DNA of 64,000 nucleotides from Lytechinus pictus. Lineage: Eukaryota; Echinodermata; Echinoidea; Temnopleuroida; Toxopneustidae. Both the position numbers and the translations under genes were made by a program. The notes beneath the pieces are model-generated. The model was not told where the DNA came from, made no database searches, and saw only the letters and a program-made list of their open reading frames with translations. Of the stretch, positions 1 through 13,500 are shown in pieces. Within the stretch, counting starts at the first letter, position 1. Every line of letters starts with the position of its first letter. Where the stretch lies: NCBI RefSeq assembly GCF_037042905.1, contig NC_087251.1:43029373-43093372 (forward strand). Reading direction: 5' to 3'.

Positions 1-1132
1 TGGGCAATTGTGTTTGACAAATTCAAATCCAGTGCATTAACTTTGTAGTTGATTTAGCTAATTCAAGAGTGACATATTTTGCAAATTTGTCAAATTTAGT
101 GCATAGAAAAATGCTTCTACTAGACAAACAAAAATCTTCATTTTACAAGCAGGCATCATAAAATATGGAAGTGAAATATTTGGACCGAGTCTATAGCATG
201 TTGCCGTCATTCTGATATAGATATCTCACCCTTTGTGCTTGCTTTTTTGAAATATTTGCAAAATAAGACCACACTTTTTCAGTGCGTGTTTTCCACGATA
301 ACGAACACTCCTTGATCAACATAAAAATTTTGTCCATAAATTTCAATTCTACAATCTTTCCGTCAGTTTCGTATATGTTATTTGAATTTATTTTGTATGA
401 AATGCGAATGTTTTGTGAATACGTTTTAACAAGATTAATATTTTTGAAATATGTGCCAAGTTTGGACACCTGATCATACGTACCTGTATGTTTTGTTCCA
501 ATGTACTAAATTTATGTATCATATATTCATGTCTATGTTTAAATATTCATCTTAAATCATGCAAGTATCCCATTTGGCTGTTCTTAATCAATAATTGAAA
601 AAATAAATCATGCAACATATATAATTCCAGTACTTATAAGGTATTTATGTCTATGAATAATCATAGATTTTCTTTTGAAGCCCATTTTCTACGAAAAAAA
701 TTTAATTGGTAATTTTTTTTTTGGGGGGGGAGACATCTGCATTGGTTCGAAAAGTTGATAGATATTTGTTTTGAATACAAATATACCATCAAGCATGGTA
801 TTGATGACTTTGAGAGCCAATATATTCTAGACTAGTATCATGATGTGTAACTATTTTTAATGGTTTGCTTTAAATCGAGAGCTGAAAGAGTGATTTTGAT
901 TGCTTGACGAAGTTGCCGTTGAATGATGCATTGGTGTATGTCCATTTAAGATGTTCTTTTGTTGGCATTGATATAAATTGTGCAAAATAGTCCACAGTAC
1001 TTGGTCATGACTGACATAAAGATTGTCTACACGCATACTTCAAGCTTTTCAATATTACTTATTTATCTCACTCATCCACTATACTCTGTAGTATTCATTG
1101 CCATTTGTTTGCATGAGTCAAAATTTCATAGA
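1..1132. other. AT-rich upstream DNA, no gene seen
   Basis: Only short ORFs without codon structure or splice context. A T-run followed by a G-run (about 710-731) is the sole distinctive feature. No protein homology recognised in any frame. Confidence 0.5.
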
Positions 1133-1537
1133 TTTAAAGCTAAATTACAGTAGTTGCAGTAAAACACTGATTTCGTAAGAAAGTCTGTAAAACCAAGGTT
1201 AAGTATTACTATATCATCGTCGATCTAGATCTGGTACAGTTACATAAACTGAACTTTGTGAAATCATAAAATCTAAGCTGAAAAACAATCACACTGAAGA
1301 TCGCCAACACAGATAGGCACACGTTGGACAGTGTATATTATATTGCTGGAATAAAGACCCGACGGAAGTGCCCGAATCCGCGCTTATTTTGCTTATTTCT
1401 CAGCAATTACACAATTTCTTCCAGAATCCTTCGGCACAAATTTTTTATTCATATCTACAGACACTTGGGTGGTCATTATATTGGATTCTATAAAAAGTCA
1501 TTTTGAGATCGTGACCACAACTGGCATTTATCTTTAA
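1133..1537 (+). repeat. Foldback MITE family D, copy 1
   Basis: About 400 bp that recurs at 12328-12700 and 15790-16187. Shared landmarks are a CAGTAGTTGCAG-like start, a GATCTGGTACAGTTACATAA block, a TTTCTCAGCAATTACAC block and an end reading ACCACAACTGGCATTTATC followed by TTTAA. The two ends are imperfect inverted repeats. No coding capacity; a non-autonomous DNA element is inferred. Confidence 0.7.
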
Positions 1538-1635
1538 TATACACCAAAGCGAAAGGAATTTTACGTGCCAGGGGGATGTTTCATAAAGCTGTGCATAAAC
1601 GACTTCATGCACAGTTGAAGACACTGTCTTGTGCT

Positions 1636-1880
1636 CAGGGGCGGATCCAGGAATTTCCGACTGGAGGGGGGGGGGGCAGCTTTTTTGTTCACAAACATTT
1701 TGACGAGCAAAAAAAATATATTCCTACACTCCTGAGTGATATGGTAAAAAAAATTAAGCAAAGCAAAAATGGTCTTCACTTGCATGTAAACAACATTTAC
1801 AACTAACAACATTTTTATGGCTCTCAAAGCGGGGGGGGGGGGGGGGGGGGTGGCATAAGACGGGTGCGCTGGAACTGCCA
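1636..1880. repeat. Mobile-element end with long poly-G tracts
   Basis: Begins with GGGGCGGATCCAGG and contains two G runs (about 1665-1676 and 1831-1851). The reverse complement of the same terminus is at about 27700-27730, so this is the end of a dispersed repeat. ORFs on either strand here are read through the G/C runs and are not credible. Confidence 0.45.
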
Positions 1881-3102
1881 CTGCTTATGCTATAAATGAG
1901 ATATCTCTATGTAGCTATGTCAGATTTCATAATCAAAATTTGTTTATTGCCGATTTGTAATTCAAACATAGTTCTTTGGTCCCACAATATTTGATCGAGG
2001 CAGATTCATCTAAAAAAAAAAAATCACTTTGATAATGTACTGGTATCTAAAAAAAAAAGTTTCTTTATGCAATCACATTATACGTTTAGAATGTAATTTC
2101 ATGGACTATAAATGAGTGAATCATTGATTGTTCTTGTGACAAGAATGTGTAATATTTATCACTAAAAACTGCCAAGTGTTCCTATTAAGTAGGAAAATTA
2201 TCCGTTTAATCAGTGGCTGCATGTTTCTATTTTCTGCCAAAAAATTAGTACTAGTACTGAATAGAAATTCATGGAATTTTTCTTAATTTTTCTTGCTTTC
2301 AGGGTTGGCAGGTATGATGTATGTTATGATTATTGGTTTTTCACCACCAATAGAATCATATTGAAACATGAATGTTGTAACTTAATGTTTGAATATATTC
2401 TGCAACACATGATTATATTTTTATATCATCTATATTTTTATATATGCTACAATAGATGTATGATTGATTTAATACGGTGCAATGAAATGAGTGACATTTA
2501 AAAAAATAAAATCCATTATTAAATTCAATATGAATTAGTGTTTGTGGTTATTGATAAACACATGTGTTTGGTTGATAATTTTTGCAAAAAGTTCAAGAGA
2601 TTTTCAATATTTGTCCTATTCTAAACTTCCCTTAATATTTTGGAGAATAATTGGATGTTGGCAATATGTCTGTGATCAGCTGAATAAGTAGATTTGCCTT
2701 TTTATCTTAACAGACTATTTGACTATTTTGGCTTGTTTTAGAGTAGTACTGGTACAAAAAGGTCCCTCTATTCTATAAATGATGTTCCAATTATCAATCA
2801 ACACATAACTTTCTTTACAACATGAAGAAGTTGGTTTTAATATTGTGGAATTCAAAGCTTTTATTAAAGGTATTAGGGATATTGTATATTTTTTGGCAAA
2901 GAAAAATTCTAAATTGCCTGTACATTAAAAAAATTGAGATTTTATATTTAATTTGTATTACGTAGTGTCTACAAACTTATGCCTACTTAAGTGCTGCTCT
3001 GTTTAATCATTTATATAGTTTGTTGATTCGTTTGATTTATATTGTAATCATTTATATTTTGATCAATAAAGAAAGATAAACAAACGTTTGGTTACGTATT
3101 GA
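1881..3102. other. AT-rich DNA, no gene seen
   Basis: No supportable exon. An AATAAA hexamer near 3065 could be the end of an upstream + strand transcript or a LINE tail, but nothing else supports either. Confidence 0.4.
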
Positions 3103-3551
3103 CACAATTTCACAAACAGCTAGACGCATCCTGGTGGGTATGCAAATGAGGGGACTGATGACGTCACTCACTATTTCTTTTGTATTTTATTATATGAAAT
3201 ATTCCTCTTTTCTCTTAATTACGATATGAAACAAAGTTTTATTCTTTCCTGAACATGCATTATTTAAACATTTTATTGTTCATTCAAGTTGGTCCTTATA
3301 TTGTCAAATCTGTAAAATTTGAAATATATAATTTAAATTTAAAAAAAGAAATAGTGAGGGACATCATTGACTCTCATTTGCACATTACTGATTTGTACAT
3401 ATAGATCTGTTTTATGGAAAGTAAGTGAAACTTTGAAATGTCATAACTCTTATTTTACATACGATTTTAATGAATTTTTTAGCAATGTGCTTGTTTGATT
3501 TTTCTCTATTCATTCATATCAACATTTTTTTGGGGTGGTACTTGACATTAA
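3103..3551 (+). repeat. Foldback MITE family A, degraded copy
   Basis: Shares GGTATGCAAATGAGGGGACT, the CACTCACTATTTCTTTTGTA block and the terminal GGGGTGG...ACTTGAC...TTAA with the better copies at 26040-26601 and 30605-31215. The left terminus is eroded and the right end finishes at TTAA (3548-3551). Confidence 0.65.
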
Positions 3552-3854
3552 AAAGTATACAAATACACTATCATCAAGGGCATTACTACAGATCAGATAA
3601 AGTTTTTAAACGTGCTCGCGTTCTGTTTATTTTTTTTTTCATTTTGCCATTGGTAGATCGCCGACACTGATATTGGCCGCGCCATATTTCAAAAGGGAGC
3701 TAGTGTTGCAATGAAGCTGTTTTCTACTTTTTCGACGATTCTCAGCAGGATCCATAAGTCTGGATGAATCAGGGACAACTTCGGACCGCGGGCCGAGTTG
3801 TCCCACCTGCTTTGTGATTTTTTTTCTCACAAATTGGAGTATATTTTTTCGTCA

Positions 3855-4043
3855 TTTCGAAATTTCTTGTTACGATTTTCTAGGGATAGACTTGAAGGTA
3901 ATTCTTTACTTTTCTAACTTTATGACTTTGTTTTCGCTGAAATATACTTTTATATATTTCAGTGAAAACAGAATATGAGAAAGTGAAGAATTAACATTAC
4001 CATCAGACCATATCCCTAGAAAATCGTACAAGAAATTTAGAAA
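3855..4043. repeat. 190-bp near-perfect hairpin
   Basis: The left arm reads AAATTTCTTGTTACGATTTT then CTAGGGATA; the right arm is its complement, TATCCCTAGAAAATCGTACA then AGAAATTT. The centre is an AT-rich palindrome (TATACTTTTATATA). A small foldback MITE is the simplest reading. It lies about 415 bp upstream of the NAA20 start codon. Confidence 0.7.
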
Positions 4044-4457
4044 GGACATAAAAATTTGTGAAAAAAAATCACGATGTAGAGGAGGGGAGGGGAAGGGAGC
4101 TATGGAGCTGTTAGAGGAAAGAATAACATTATTTGGTCATTTATCGAGAGTTTAAAGACAGAAACAAGACAAGAAAAATGCCTCAGCCTTCATGAAAAAT
4201 AAATGAATAGGAGAAGAATAAGTAAAAAGAGAAAGTAGTATTGAAACACCCCCCCCCCCCCCCAACAGTGCTGTGCAGTACCAGTGGGCCGGCCGGGTGG
4301 CCTGGGCCTATATCGACGTATGCGGTATACCGGGCCGGCCCGGCCGGCATTGCTAGGATTAGTAGGGCCTACAGCTAAGTTACGTACCGTACTGGGGCGG
4401 TAGTGCTGCTGCACAGTTCCACTTTTGTTTCTGTAGACGTGAACCGATCTATGCAAA
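4044..4457 (+). promoter_or_regulatory. GC-rich region upstream of the NAA20 start
   Basis: A C-run (about 4249-4263) is followed by a locally GC- and CpG-rich stretch (4270-4400, with repeated GGCCGG and CGGCCC). It ends directly before the NAA20 ATG at 4458. Contrast with the AT-rich surroundings suggests a CpG-type promoter and 5'UTR. No TATA box is obvious and the start site is not defined. Confidence 0.4.
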
Positions 4458-4510
4458 ATGACGACAATACGACCTTTCACGTGTGACGATTTATTCAAGT
4501 TCAATAACGT
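4458..4510 (+). CDS. NAA20: NAA20 coding exon 1
   Basis: ATG at 4458 opens MTTIRPFTCDDLFKFNN; the exon ends after AAC GT at a GTAAGT donor (4511), leaving phase 2. The extent of the 5'UTR cannot be seen. Confidence 0.93.
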
Positions 4511-7500
4511 GTAAGTATTTTGTAAAATTTAAGTTTTGTTTTGGAATGGAAAATCTAAAACCAAACTTTTGTTGGGGCTTATTTTTTTGTTTAGTCCTAC
4601 GTGTAGTAAATGTTGTTACCATTCCACTCGCACTGTCTCGTTTAACGTAATATCGACAGCCGGCAGCCGTCACTCTAGGCCTAGGCGACACCCCAATACT
4701 TACCCGTGCTAATAAACTGGGACTCCACTCACGCGCATTTGGGCCGCCCTAGCTTAGAACTAAGCTTTGTTTTACTAAAAAATAAATCTTGTAATGATTC
4801 AATAAATGTTACTTAATAAATTAGTACTGTTATGTTAAATCGGTACTCACCGGTTCTTTTCTTGAATTTTCTGGCAATTTCCCACGCTTCTGGCTTCAAT
4901 TCTGCGGCTGTTCCTGTCGCGGTAGACAGCTACATATGCAACTTTATTTATAAATAGAGCGCCCCTTACGATAGTTGTTAAGAACGCGGCCAAATTGTTA
5001 GGTTTTTTGCACTGTGTCCAAGGCGTTTTTATTATGTTTGATTTTTTATTTTTAATAAATATTTTGTTAAATAGCGATTTTTACGTCAAATATTAAATTC
5101 ATATCACAAAATATTTTTAATTGTAGAAATATATATAATATCATGCAATTATTCATTCTATATATATTTTATAATAAAATTTATAATTGTTGCGGTCTTT
5201 AAAAAAGGATAGTCGATTGATCAGGTGATGACCACACGTATCACGTGATCTGAAAATCAGCTTCATACCGCTTTGATCGCACTCGACGGTGACCGGACTG
5301 ACTGCCAAAAAAAGATCGAAAAATGACTCAAATGTAAGTTTCCCTTTATTTTATTAAATTCAAATTAGGAATAGGAATATATTTAATGGGCAATCTTTTA
5401 ATAAATGATAAACAAACGAGGACAAAACTCATATTTTGGGAGTAATATCATACTTGGGTGCAGGAAACAGTACGTTTAGAAGTTCTAACCTGTTTTTAAC
5501 GCATTGTCGCCTATGAGGTCCATACATGTTAATGTTTGGACCTCATTGGTACTAGGAGTGGGCAGCCGTCTGTTTCGAGGAGTTTAATTATTACCGGATG
5601 TACTGGAAAAGTGCAGAAAGCTGCAGCCATGTTTCCAGGTCGAGCTTTCGTCCAAGCTTCTCGTACACAGATGGCTCGCGATTGTGCAGCCGCCATTATT
5701 ACTAAATATTAGCATGATTAGGGCCTAGGCTTAGCCTTAGGGGGTTAACAATGCAAAATCCCCCAATGTAAATCATGGGATATAAGTTCATTTCCAACAT
5801 TTCTACGCTATCGATTTCATTTTTAAACAAGTCAAGAATTCATCAAAAAAATGAGAAAAATATGAAAAGACGGGGGAGACTTGCCCGATGTTTACGTCGC
5901 CATCTTGTTTCTCATTGTTGATCGCTAACGTTACGGATGTGCGCTTGTTTAAAAATGAAATCGATAGCGTAGTATTTAATGTCGGAAATGAAGTTGTATC
6001 CCATTTACATGATTTAGGGCTAGATCTTTTTCGGCGCCGGTTTTAGAAGGAAAGTAGAAATCTCAGGGGCAAAAGTTTGAGGTTTTTTAGCGGTACATGC
6101 AGATGAATGCAATGGAATCTCTGGCTCCGTGGAGAGTAAGCATACCGTACGTTAGTAATGATTTTTGTCTTGCCTGCATAGCAGAGCCAGACTAGGCACC
6201 GCTTTTCAGATGGCGGCGGTGGCGTCGTCAACATGAAATCTTAACCAAGGTTAAGTTTTTGAAATGTCATATAAACTTAGAAAGTATATGGACCTAGTTC
6301 ATGAAACTTGGACATAAGGGTGATAGCGTAACATTGAATATCTTGTGCTCGTTTCAGGTCTCATGACCAAAATCAAAGGTCATTTAGGGTCAATGAACTT
6401 TGGCCATGTTGGGGGTATTTGTTGAATTGGCATCATAACTTAGAAAGTTTATGGATCTATACATGTAGTTCATGAAACATAAGCTTAATCGAGTTGTTTT
6501 GCACATGTCTGAGGTCACATGATCATAGTCAAAGGTCATGTTGGGTAAATGGACATAGTATTTTATTATCATATGAGTGTTTTCTTTTATGAATAATTAT
6601 TTAATAGCTGTTTTCAAAGTCAGCACTGCTCATATTGCGTAATGCAGGCAAGACTGCCAGAGGCGTTCCACTTACTCTCTAGTAGCCTCCTTGCTATGTC
6701 TACTTAGGCCTAGATCTAATTGGACTAAAAGTCTCAAAACAAAAATACAATCATATTGAATCAGATAAAAATCATGTTTATTTCCGTAGTACAAATGTTG
6801 AATTTTAATGTCATAAAAAAATAGAATTGAAAAATTACGGTAAACAGAAATTATTTATTTACTTACTACCACTGTACTTGCCCTGGGGACCTCAACACGT
6901 CTTCAGACAGTGTCGAGGTCCTGAATGCCACCACTCATTCCCACCAGAGTGCATCGATGCACTAGATTAATCTCGAAATTACAAAAACATGGATGATAAA
7001 AAGAAACCCAAAATACGACAGTTAGGATTGACCTTACCTAAACAAACTGTTACAGTTGAATGAATATGCATTACAAGAAGAGATAAGAAAACTTCAGGCG
7101 AATCACAAACTTGCTTTTCAGTTAAATCGCGATTTAGGTATTTCAATACTGGATCGATTTTGCTTGCATTTAACATAGATAAAAATACATTATTTAAAAA
7201 AAATTAATTTAATTAAAATTATATTTATCTCAATCTATATATGAACAAACATAACTATGCGTTTACAAAATACATTTTTAAAATGAGAGTTGTAGAATCT
7301 AGGTCAATATTATCAAGAGTCGAGAATCAAATGAAAATAACACAATATTTAACCACATTTGCTTGTATGGTAATACCTGAACTATATAGGTAGGCCTATA
7401 CTTCCCATTGCATGTTAATTGGGCTCATGCATTTCTCATAATATTAATAGTAATTAATTCTCATTTTTCCTGCAAAAACAATTGCATTTATAGGCCCTAA

Positions 7501-10500
7501 TTTGATCTAGACAAATAAAAAAAAAAGAGAAATCAATTCTGACTGAAAAAATCACATAGAGGGGATCTAGACCTACCTCGATCTTGATCATCACTGCCAC
7601 TATCAGTGATTTTCTTGCCTTAGGCGAAACCTTGGACAAAGCTCTGACACCTTCCAAATATTCATATTCAATTAAATAGTCAATAGCTTTTTGAATAAGC
7701 AAGGGTAGTCTTTCCTGCCTGTCTCTTCTTTCTCTTACATCCTCTTCATCTCCACTTTCCACATCAGAATTAGCGCCTGGGGCTTGAACACCCTGGTTTT
7801 CATCTTCCTTATCAAATTGAACGTGTATCTGTTCGGGTGTGTCAAAGATGGCTCTCTTCTTTGGCATTGGTGTTGGAGAGCCGATAGGATTTTCCACATA
7901 TTCAAGCCCATCATTTCCTCCCGGCGTTTTCCCAGCTATCGATGTCCGTGTCTTCCCTCTAGATCCTTTTCGAACAATAGTGTTCCTGACGAGGACACGC
8001 TCACACTTCCTACAAACACAATTGTCACGATGTACAGTTTTGGGACAAAGTCTAAAGGCTGTCCTTGGGGAGGTAAATGTAGCAAGATTTCTCCGAGCAT
8101 ATCCCTTTGGTCCTTTTAAAAATGGAGACAAGCACATCGCACATTTTGAAGAATTCATTTAACAGTTTAATGGCAAAAGCTTTAATGTCACTTGGTGATG
8201 AATGCCGGGTGATTTTTTTTCCAGCCGCTTCGACAAAGCTCCAATCAGCGTTTGTTTATTAACTTGCTGCAGCGCATACAGTGCACCAATATTTGTTTTT
8301 AAACCCGGTGGAATTGGGATCAAAGTCGATGGCTGCATGTTATGCTATAAACAACAGGTCTATTTATGTCAGTCCTGATTTTCCATGCTTGAAATTATAA
8401 TTATTGCTATAAATAGATCCCATGTAGGAAGGTGTGGAAATGTTAATATATCCAGGCCGGGATGTACCCACACACAAATGAGTGAATAAAGGAAATTTCA
8501 TTGAACAAAAACGATTGTTTAATCCTCATTTGCTTGTTGTCATATGATGACCTTATATTCATTTATCATTTTCTTTCTGAAGTTTCATTTCAGTACGTCT
8601 GACAGTCGACCCTCATTTTACTCAGTGATTCGTTTTCAAACTTGAACGACCGTAATCAAGTTTCGGATTTCAGGCTGCAATAATTATGCAACCCTGAGAA
8701 AGACGTTTTACAACCGTGAACGAAGCCAAAGGGTCAGTAATTCCATAAAATGACCAACCCTTTGTACGTGATCCGACCCCCATTTGTCTCAATTCTTAAT
8801 TCTCTTCATATATGCCCCCGGACCACTCATTGTCATTTATTGGGAGTATACAGACTGTCAAAAGAAGAACAAGAGATCAGAGACAGAAAATCTCATTAAT
8901 GAAGGTCCAACATACAGGAGGTCGGACGTAGGCCTACATAGGCCTATTTAATGGAATTTCCCCAAAGAGGATTTGTTTGTGTTCTCGCTCGCTTAGCTCA
9001 ATCGCAAATTGATATAGATATAGGCCTAGTATAATTCTAGATCTCGATGTGTGCAGTGCCGGACCATTTTGGTATAGTGCACCGGATGAGAGAGAGGGCT
9101 TATGCAGATTAGCAGTACTGGAGAGGGTGGTCTTCAACAGCTGCCTTGAAGGTTGCAACTGTCTGTGGAGTTGCTATGGTGGCTGGAAGATGCTTCAAGT
9201 CCACCGTTGTTTGTACGAAAAATGAGTTCTTATATTGATCAGTATTGAAATTCTCCACTGCAAAACAGATATTATGGTTTTGGACTTGCCTTTCAACCTT
9301 TCAACTAGGTTTGTTGATGCAAACCCAGCAAATTTCTTTGCTTTTATTTGCCTCTTTTGTCTTGAAGGTTTTAAGAAATTATTCAAAGGGAGGACTGGTA
9401 CCAACCCCCCCCCCCCCGACCAATTGGAAGTAGGTTGAGAGTCTTGCACATTTCCTCTTGATGCTAGTGTTGGCAGTTTGAGGTTTTTAAGCATCTGTGT
9501 CATACTACCAGGGTCTCCTGATCTGTAGTCTTTCGTGATAAAGCGGGCTCCTCTGCGATGGATCCTTTCGAGGGCATCAATGTTTTTCCTCAAGTAGGGA
9601 TCCCATACAATGGCTCCGTATTCCATGAGAGATCTTACAAGGGCAATGTAGGCAGTTCTCTTGTAGTCTTCTGGGCAGAAGCTCGGGTTTCGCCTAAGGA
9701 GTGAGCACTAGTACTGCACCTGCTTTACGAGTTGTGATGACACTCAATGTGGTGCATTTACTTGTGTTAAACGTCATGCCCCATGTTTCAGACCACTCAT
9801 CCAGTTTGTTGAGGTCATCCTGGAGTATCTGGTGATCTCGTTGTTGTCTAATCTGCCGGTATAGTAGGCAATCATCAGCAAAAAGGCGTACTTGAGACTA
9901 GACGCAGGGTGGAAGGTCATTAATATAGCAGAGGAAGAGCAAAGGCCTGAGGACGGTGCCCTGCGGCACGCCTGATGTGACCTATACCGCTGTAGATCGA
10001 TGACCGTCCACTACAACCGACATTTCTCCAGTGGTGAGAAATGTTAGCAGCCATTGATGTAGCGGACCTCTGATCCCATAGCTGGTTAGCTTGTAGTAGG
10101 CCTGTATTACATGAAAACATTAAAAACTATCAAAATATCCATCAAAGTAAAATAAATGGTCATTCTTTAAATGTTCTTTAACTTGGATCTACTGTGTGTG
10201 CAGTTCAATAGCAGGTATGTTCATGTATCTTATGCATGCAAGTCCCCTGCCAGTGCGGGTCCCTTAAGTTATGGGGAGGGAGTTGAAGTCATTTTCGTCC
10301 AACATTTGGAACAGTCCGATGTTTGGGGACTTTACTCTATAAAAAGAACTGGACCAAATAAAGATTATTATTCCGTTTTGGCCTGAAATGCACCAAAACG
10401 GGAAAAAATAAACTTAAAAGGAAAAAACAGTGACTTTGGCTGTCGCGAAATTCCTACTTCCCTGGTTTATCCGAACTTAATACATAAACATATGGCCATT

Positions 10501-13500
10501 GAGTTCCTGTACAGATCGAGTTAGAAGAACTTTGATCTCTGTAATTGGTGAGCGAGTGGAGCCAACAGAGTACAGCGGAACAAACCAATAAAACAGAGAC
10601 CAAAGCTTTTGGTCTATGTCTCGTTATGCTCGCCTCTAGATCTAGTCTAGAATCTATTTGTGTTACATACATGACATAATAGGGATCCAGGATTTAGCTC
10701 CTGTGCAATCCAAATGACTGTATCACTTAATCCAGAAATATGTGATATAAACTACAAATTTATGCATTGGCTGTAACTGTCTGAACAAAAAAAGAAACAA
10801 AGATCAGATTTATAAATTATGATTCACTGTCATGACAGCTGTTCATGTTGCATAAGCTTGCAAAGGTTAATTTAAGAAAAACATAAAAAATGATAATTAT
10901 GTTTTGTTTGTTTGATTTTTTTCACAGGAATATGGATTATCTCACAGAAACCGTATCCTTATTGAATAAATTTGGATTATTGTAATGAATGTGTACCATA
11001 TATATACAGAACAAATGTTTTTAATTCTTTGAATTATCAGAACTTACATGAAATCCTGTGGGGAGGGGTGGGGGAGGAGGAGGCCACTTATGATTGAGTG
11101 AACATAATTTGCACCTATTTAAAAAATATCATGAAGATGATTTTTGATCAAAAATTTCTCACAGTTCACACAAAATTAATTAAAATCATGAATACCAAAT
11201 GGAATTCAAGATCCTGAACTTAAGTCAAATTTGCTTGATGGAATTATAAAGTAGGTCAAAGGTTTCGCTGGTATTTTTGCCCCAACACTAAGTGTTTAGA
11301 GTCCGATTTGAGCGAGGTGTGAAAGCTGGGACGGTACTAAGCCCAATGGAAGTAAAAGTAAAGCTGACGTCTGTGATCACGTCAAGCGTTGGGTTTCACA
11401 TGCCAAGACTTGTTAAGGGGTGCATTTTCAGAATATGGAAAATACTTGTTAAGGGTGCTTTTTGAAACCCAATGGTTGTGCCTGGTATCCACTCGTAAAT
11501 GGAAGTGCCCCCCCCCCCAGAGTGAAATACACATTTAAAAAAATATTAGGTGAATCCCTAATTCTCTGGTATATTCTTGCAGGTTTTATATATCTTGAAT
11601 CAAAATAATATTGAAATCAATGATCAATAGTTGTATCTATTTGGACTCAGAAAATATATCTAATTATCTATTTTTTTATCATTCTAATAATGTGATAAAC
11701 AAGTCATCCATGATACAATAAATTATTGTGAAACCTTTATTCCATGAATTCTCATCAAAGAGAACATCTGATCTTGTGATAGACTAGATAAAGAGAAAAT
11801 CTAAGTAAATTGTTTAATGGGAAAGTTGGACATGTGTGACATCATAGATCTTGGTAGTGCTGGGAGGATTTAAATACCATTATTGATCTCATTATTCAAT
11901 TGCTCGTAAGCTTTCATATTTTTTTTATTCAAACTTCCTCGTACATTCTTTGATTTGTTTCTTTGATTTTCCCTTTTTTATATGAAATCAACTAGTTTAA
12001 AGGGTTTTGAGAAATTCCTCAATGAACATCAGAGTTATGGATTTCTAAAGATTGATTTTTGTAATGTAATATCTGTTCCCTTCTATATCATACATGTTCT
12101 GCCTTTCCTTAACTGAATATGTGATGACCAGTATGGGATTCCATTCTATCTCCAATACTTGGCACATTGGCCGGAGTATATTCAAGTTTGTGAAGCGCCC
12201 GGAGGTCAGATCATGGGATACAGTGAGTAGTCAGGGTCATGTTTCGTAAAGAATCGTTATAATGACAAATGCACAATTTCTATAACAAGTGTACTATCAG
12301 CCAATCAGATTGAAGGATCTCAGTAGCTTTAAAGGTAAAAGACAGTAGTTGCAGCAAACAATTATTTCATGAGAAAGTCTTTTAAAATTAAATTAAGGTT
12401 AATAGTCAAAATATTATAATACATCTATATCCGGTACATTAATGTAAACTTATCTTTGTAAAATCATGAAATCTTAGCTAAAAATCGACAATTCTGATGA
12501 TCACTAACACAGAAAAGCATATGGGGGATCGTGTATTAATATTGCTTTGAAAAATACCCGACATTTGATGGAATGGCGTGTTTATTTTGCTCATTTCTCA
12601 GCAATTACGCTTTCTCTTCCAGAGTCATTTGGCACATATTCATTGGATTCTGTTCGAATTCATATTGAGATCGTTACCACAACTAGTATTTAACTTTAAA
12701 CTGTTATTGTAAATTTGTTATAACAAGTTTTATGAGATAGGCTTGAGAAGTTTAATTCCAAATTTTAGATAATGGATTGGATACATAGACATTTATGTTC
12801 AGTTTACATAATAAAATCCCCTCTCAGCCCCTAATAAAACAAACAAAAAGAAGGGTAGCGCTATCAAATTAGCTAATGTATTAAAGAGTTTTAAAATGTA
12901 TAAGAATTACAACCTTAAAATTTACTGTTTGTAAAAGTGAATAATTTCAGTGTTAAATAAAAGGAGAGAAGTCACAAGTTAGTTACTGAAGGAAAGACAA
13001 AAAATCATTGTGCAGTTTTAATATGATACATGACTTGATGAATGAAAAAATTATTTAATTAAAGATTGAAATAGTATTGTGGATCATGAGTATATCATCT
13101 TTCAGCTACTAGTGTATTGAAATGATCAATCATCTTTTCCATATTTGTAAGAATACATGTACTCAGTGTTAAATTGGAATATCTTTTGTTTCATCTGTTC
13201 TTCATTAAATAGTCATGGGCAAAGCAGAAGGATCTGTTGCCCAAGAGACGTGGCATGGTCATGTGACTGCATTGTCCGTTGCCCCAGAGTATCGGAGACT
13301 GGGATTGGCTGCTATCATGATGAATATTCTGGAGGAGGTATCAGAGAGGTAGGATTCACTGGTGGGCGGGGGGGGGGGGGCTTGGGGTAATTCAACAGAT
13401 ACTCCCAACATGGCCAAAGTTCATTGACCTTTGACCTAGGTCATGTTCAGTGATACTTGATTACTCTTATGTCCAAGTTTCATGAATCAGATCCATAAAT

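Larger units (their letters stand above)
4511..10927 (+). other. NAA20 intron 1 (6.4 kb)
   Basis: Largest NAA20 intron, GTAAGT to TTTTTTTCACAG. It contains a second promoter-like segment (4949-5333), two foldback repeats, one DR1-family repeat, the Cys-rich exon of an antisense gene (7577-8158) and a LINE fragment (9050-10110). Confidence 0.85.

Noticed and set aside
2280..2312. Nine-nucleotide microexon flanked by CTTTCAG and GTATGA
   Set aside because: Splice-like words this short are expected by chance and no neighbouring exons support it.
4190..4691. Two minus-strand ORFs of 104 and 66 codons overlapping NAA20 exon 1
   Set aside because: One runs through a C-run and both oppose the well-supported exon; low-complexity composition and no family.
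12124..12129. AC acceptor for NAA20 intron 2
   Set aside because: An AC end at this point would add a Gln before YGIPF, which the family lacks; the AG at 12130-12131 fits better.
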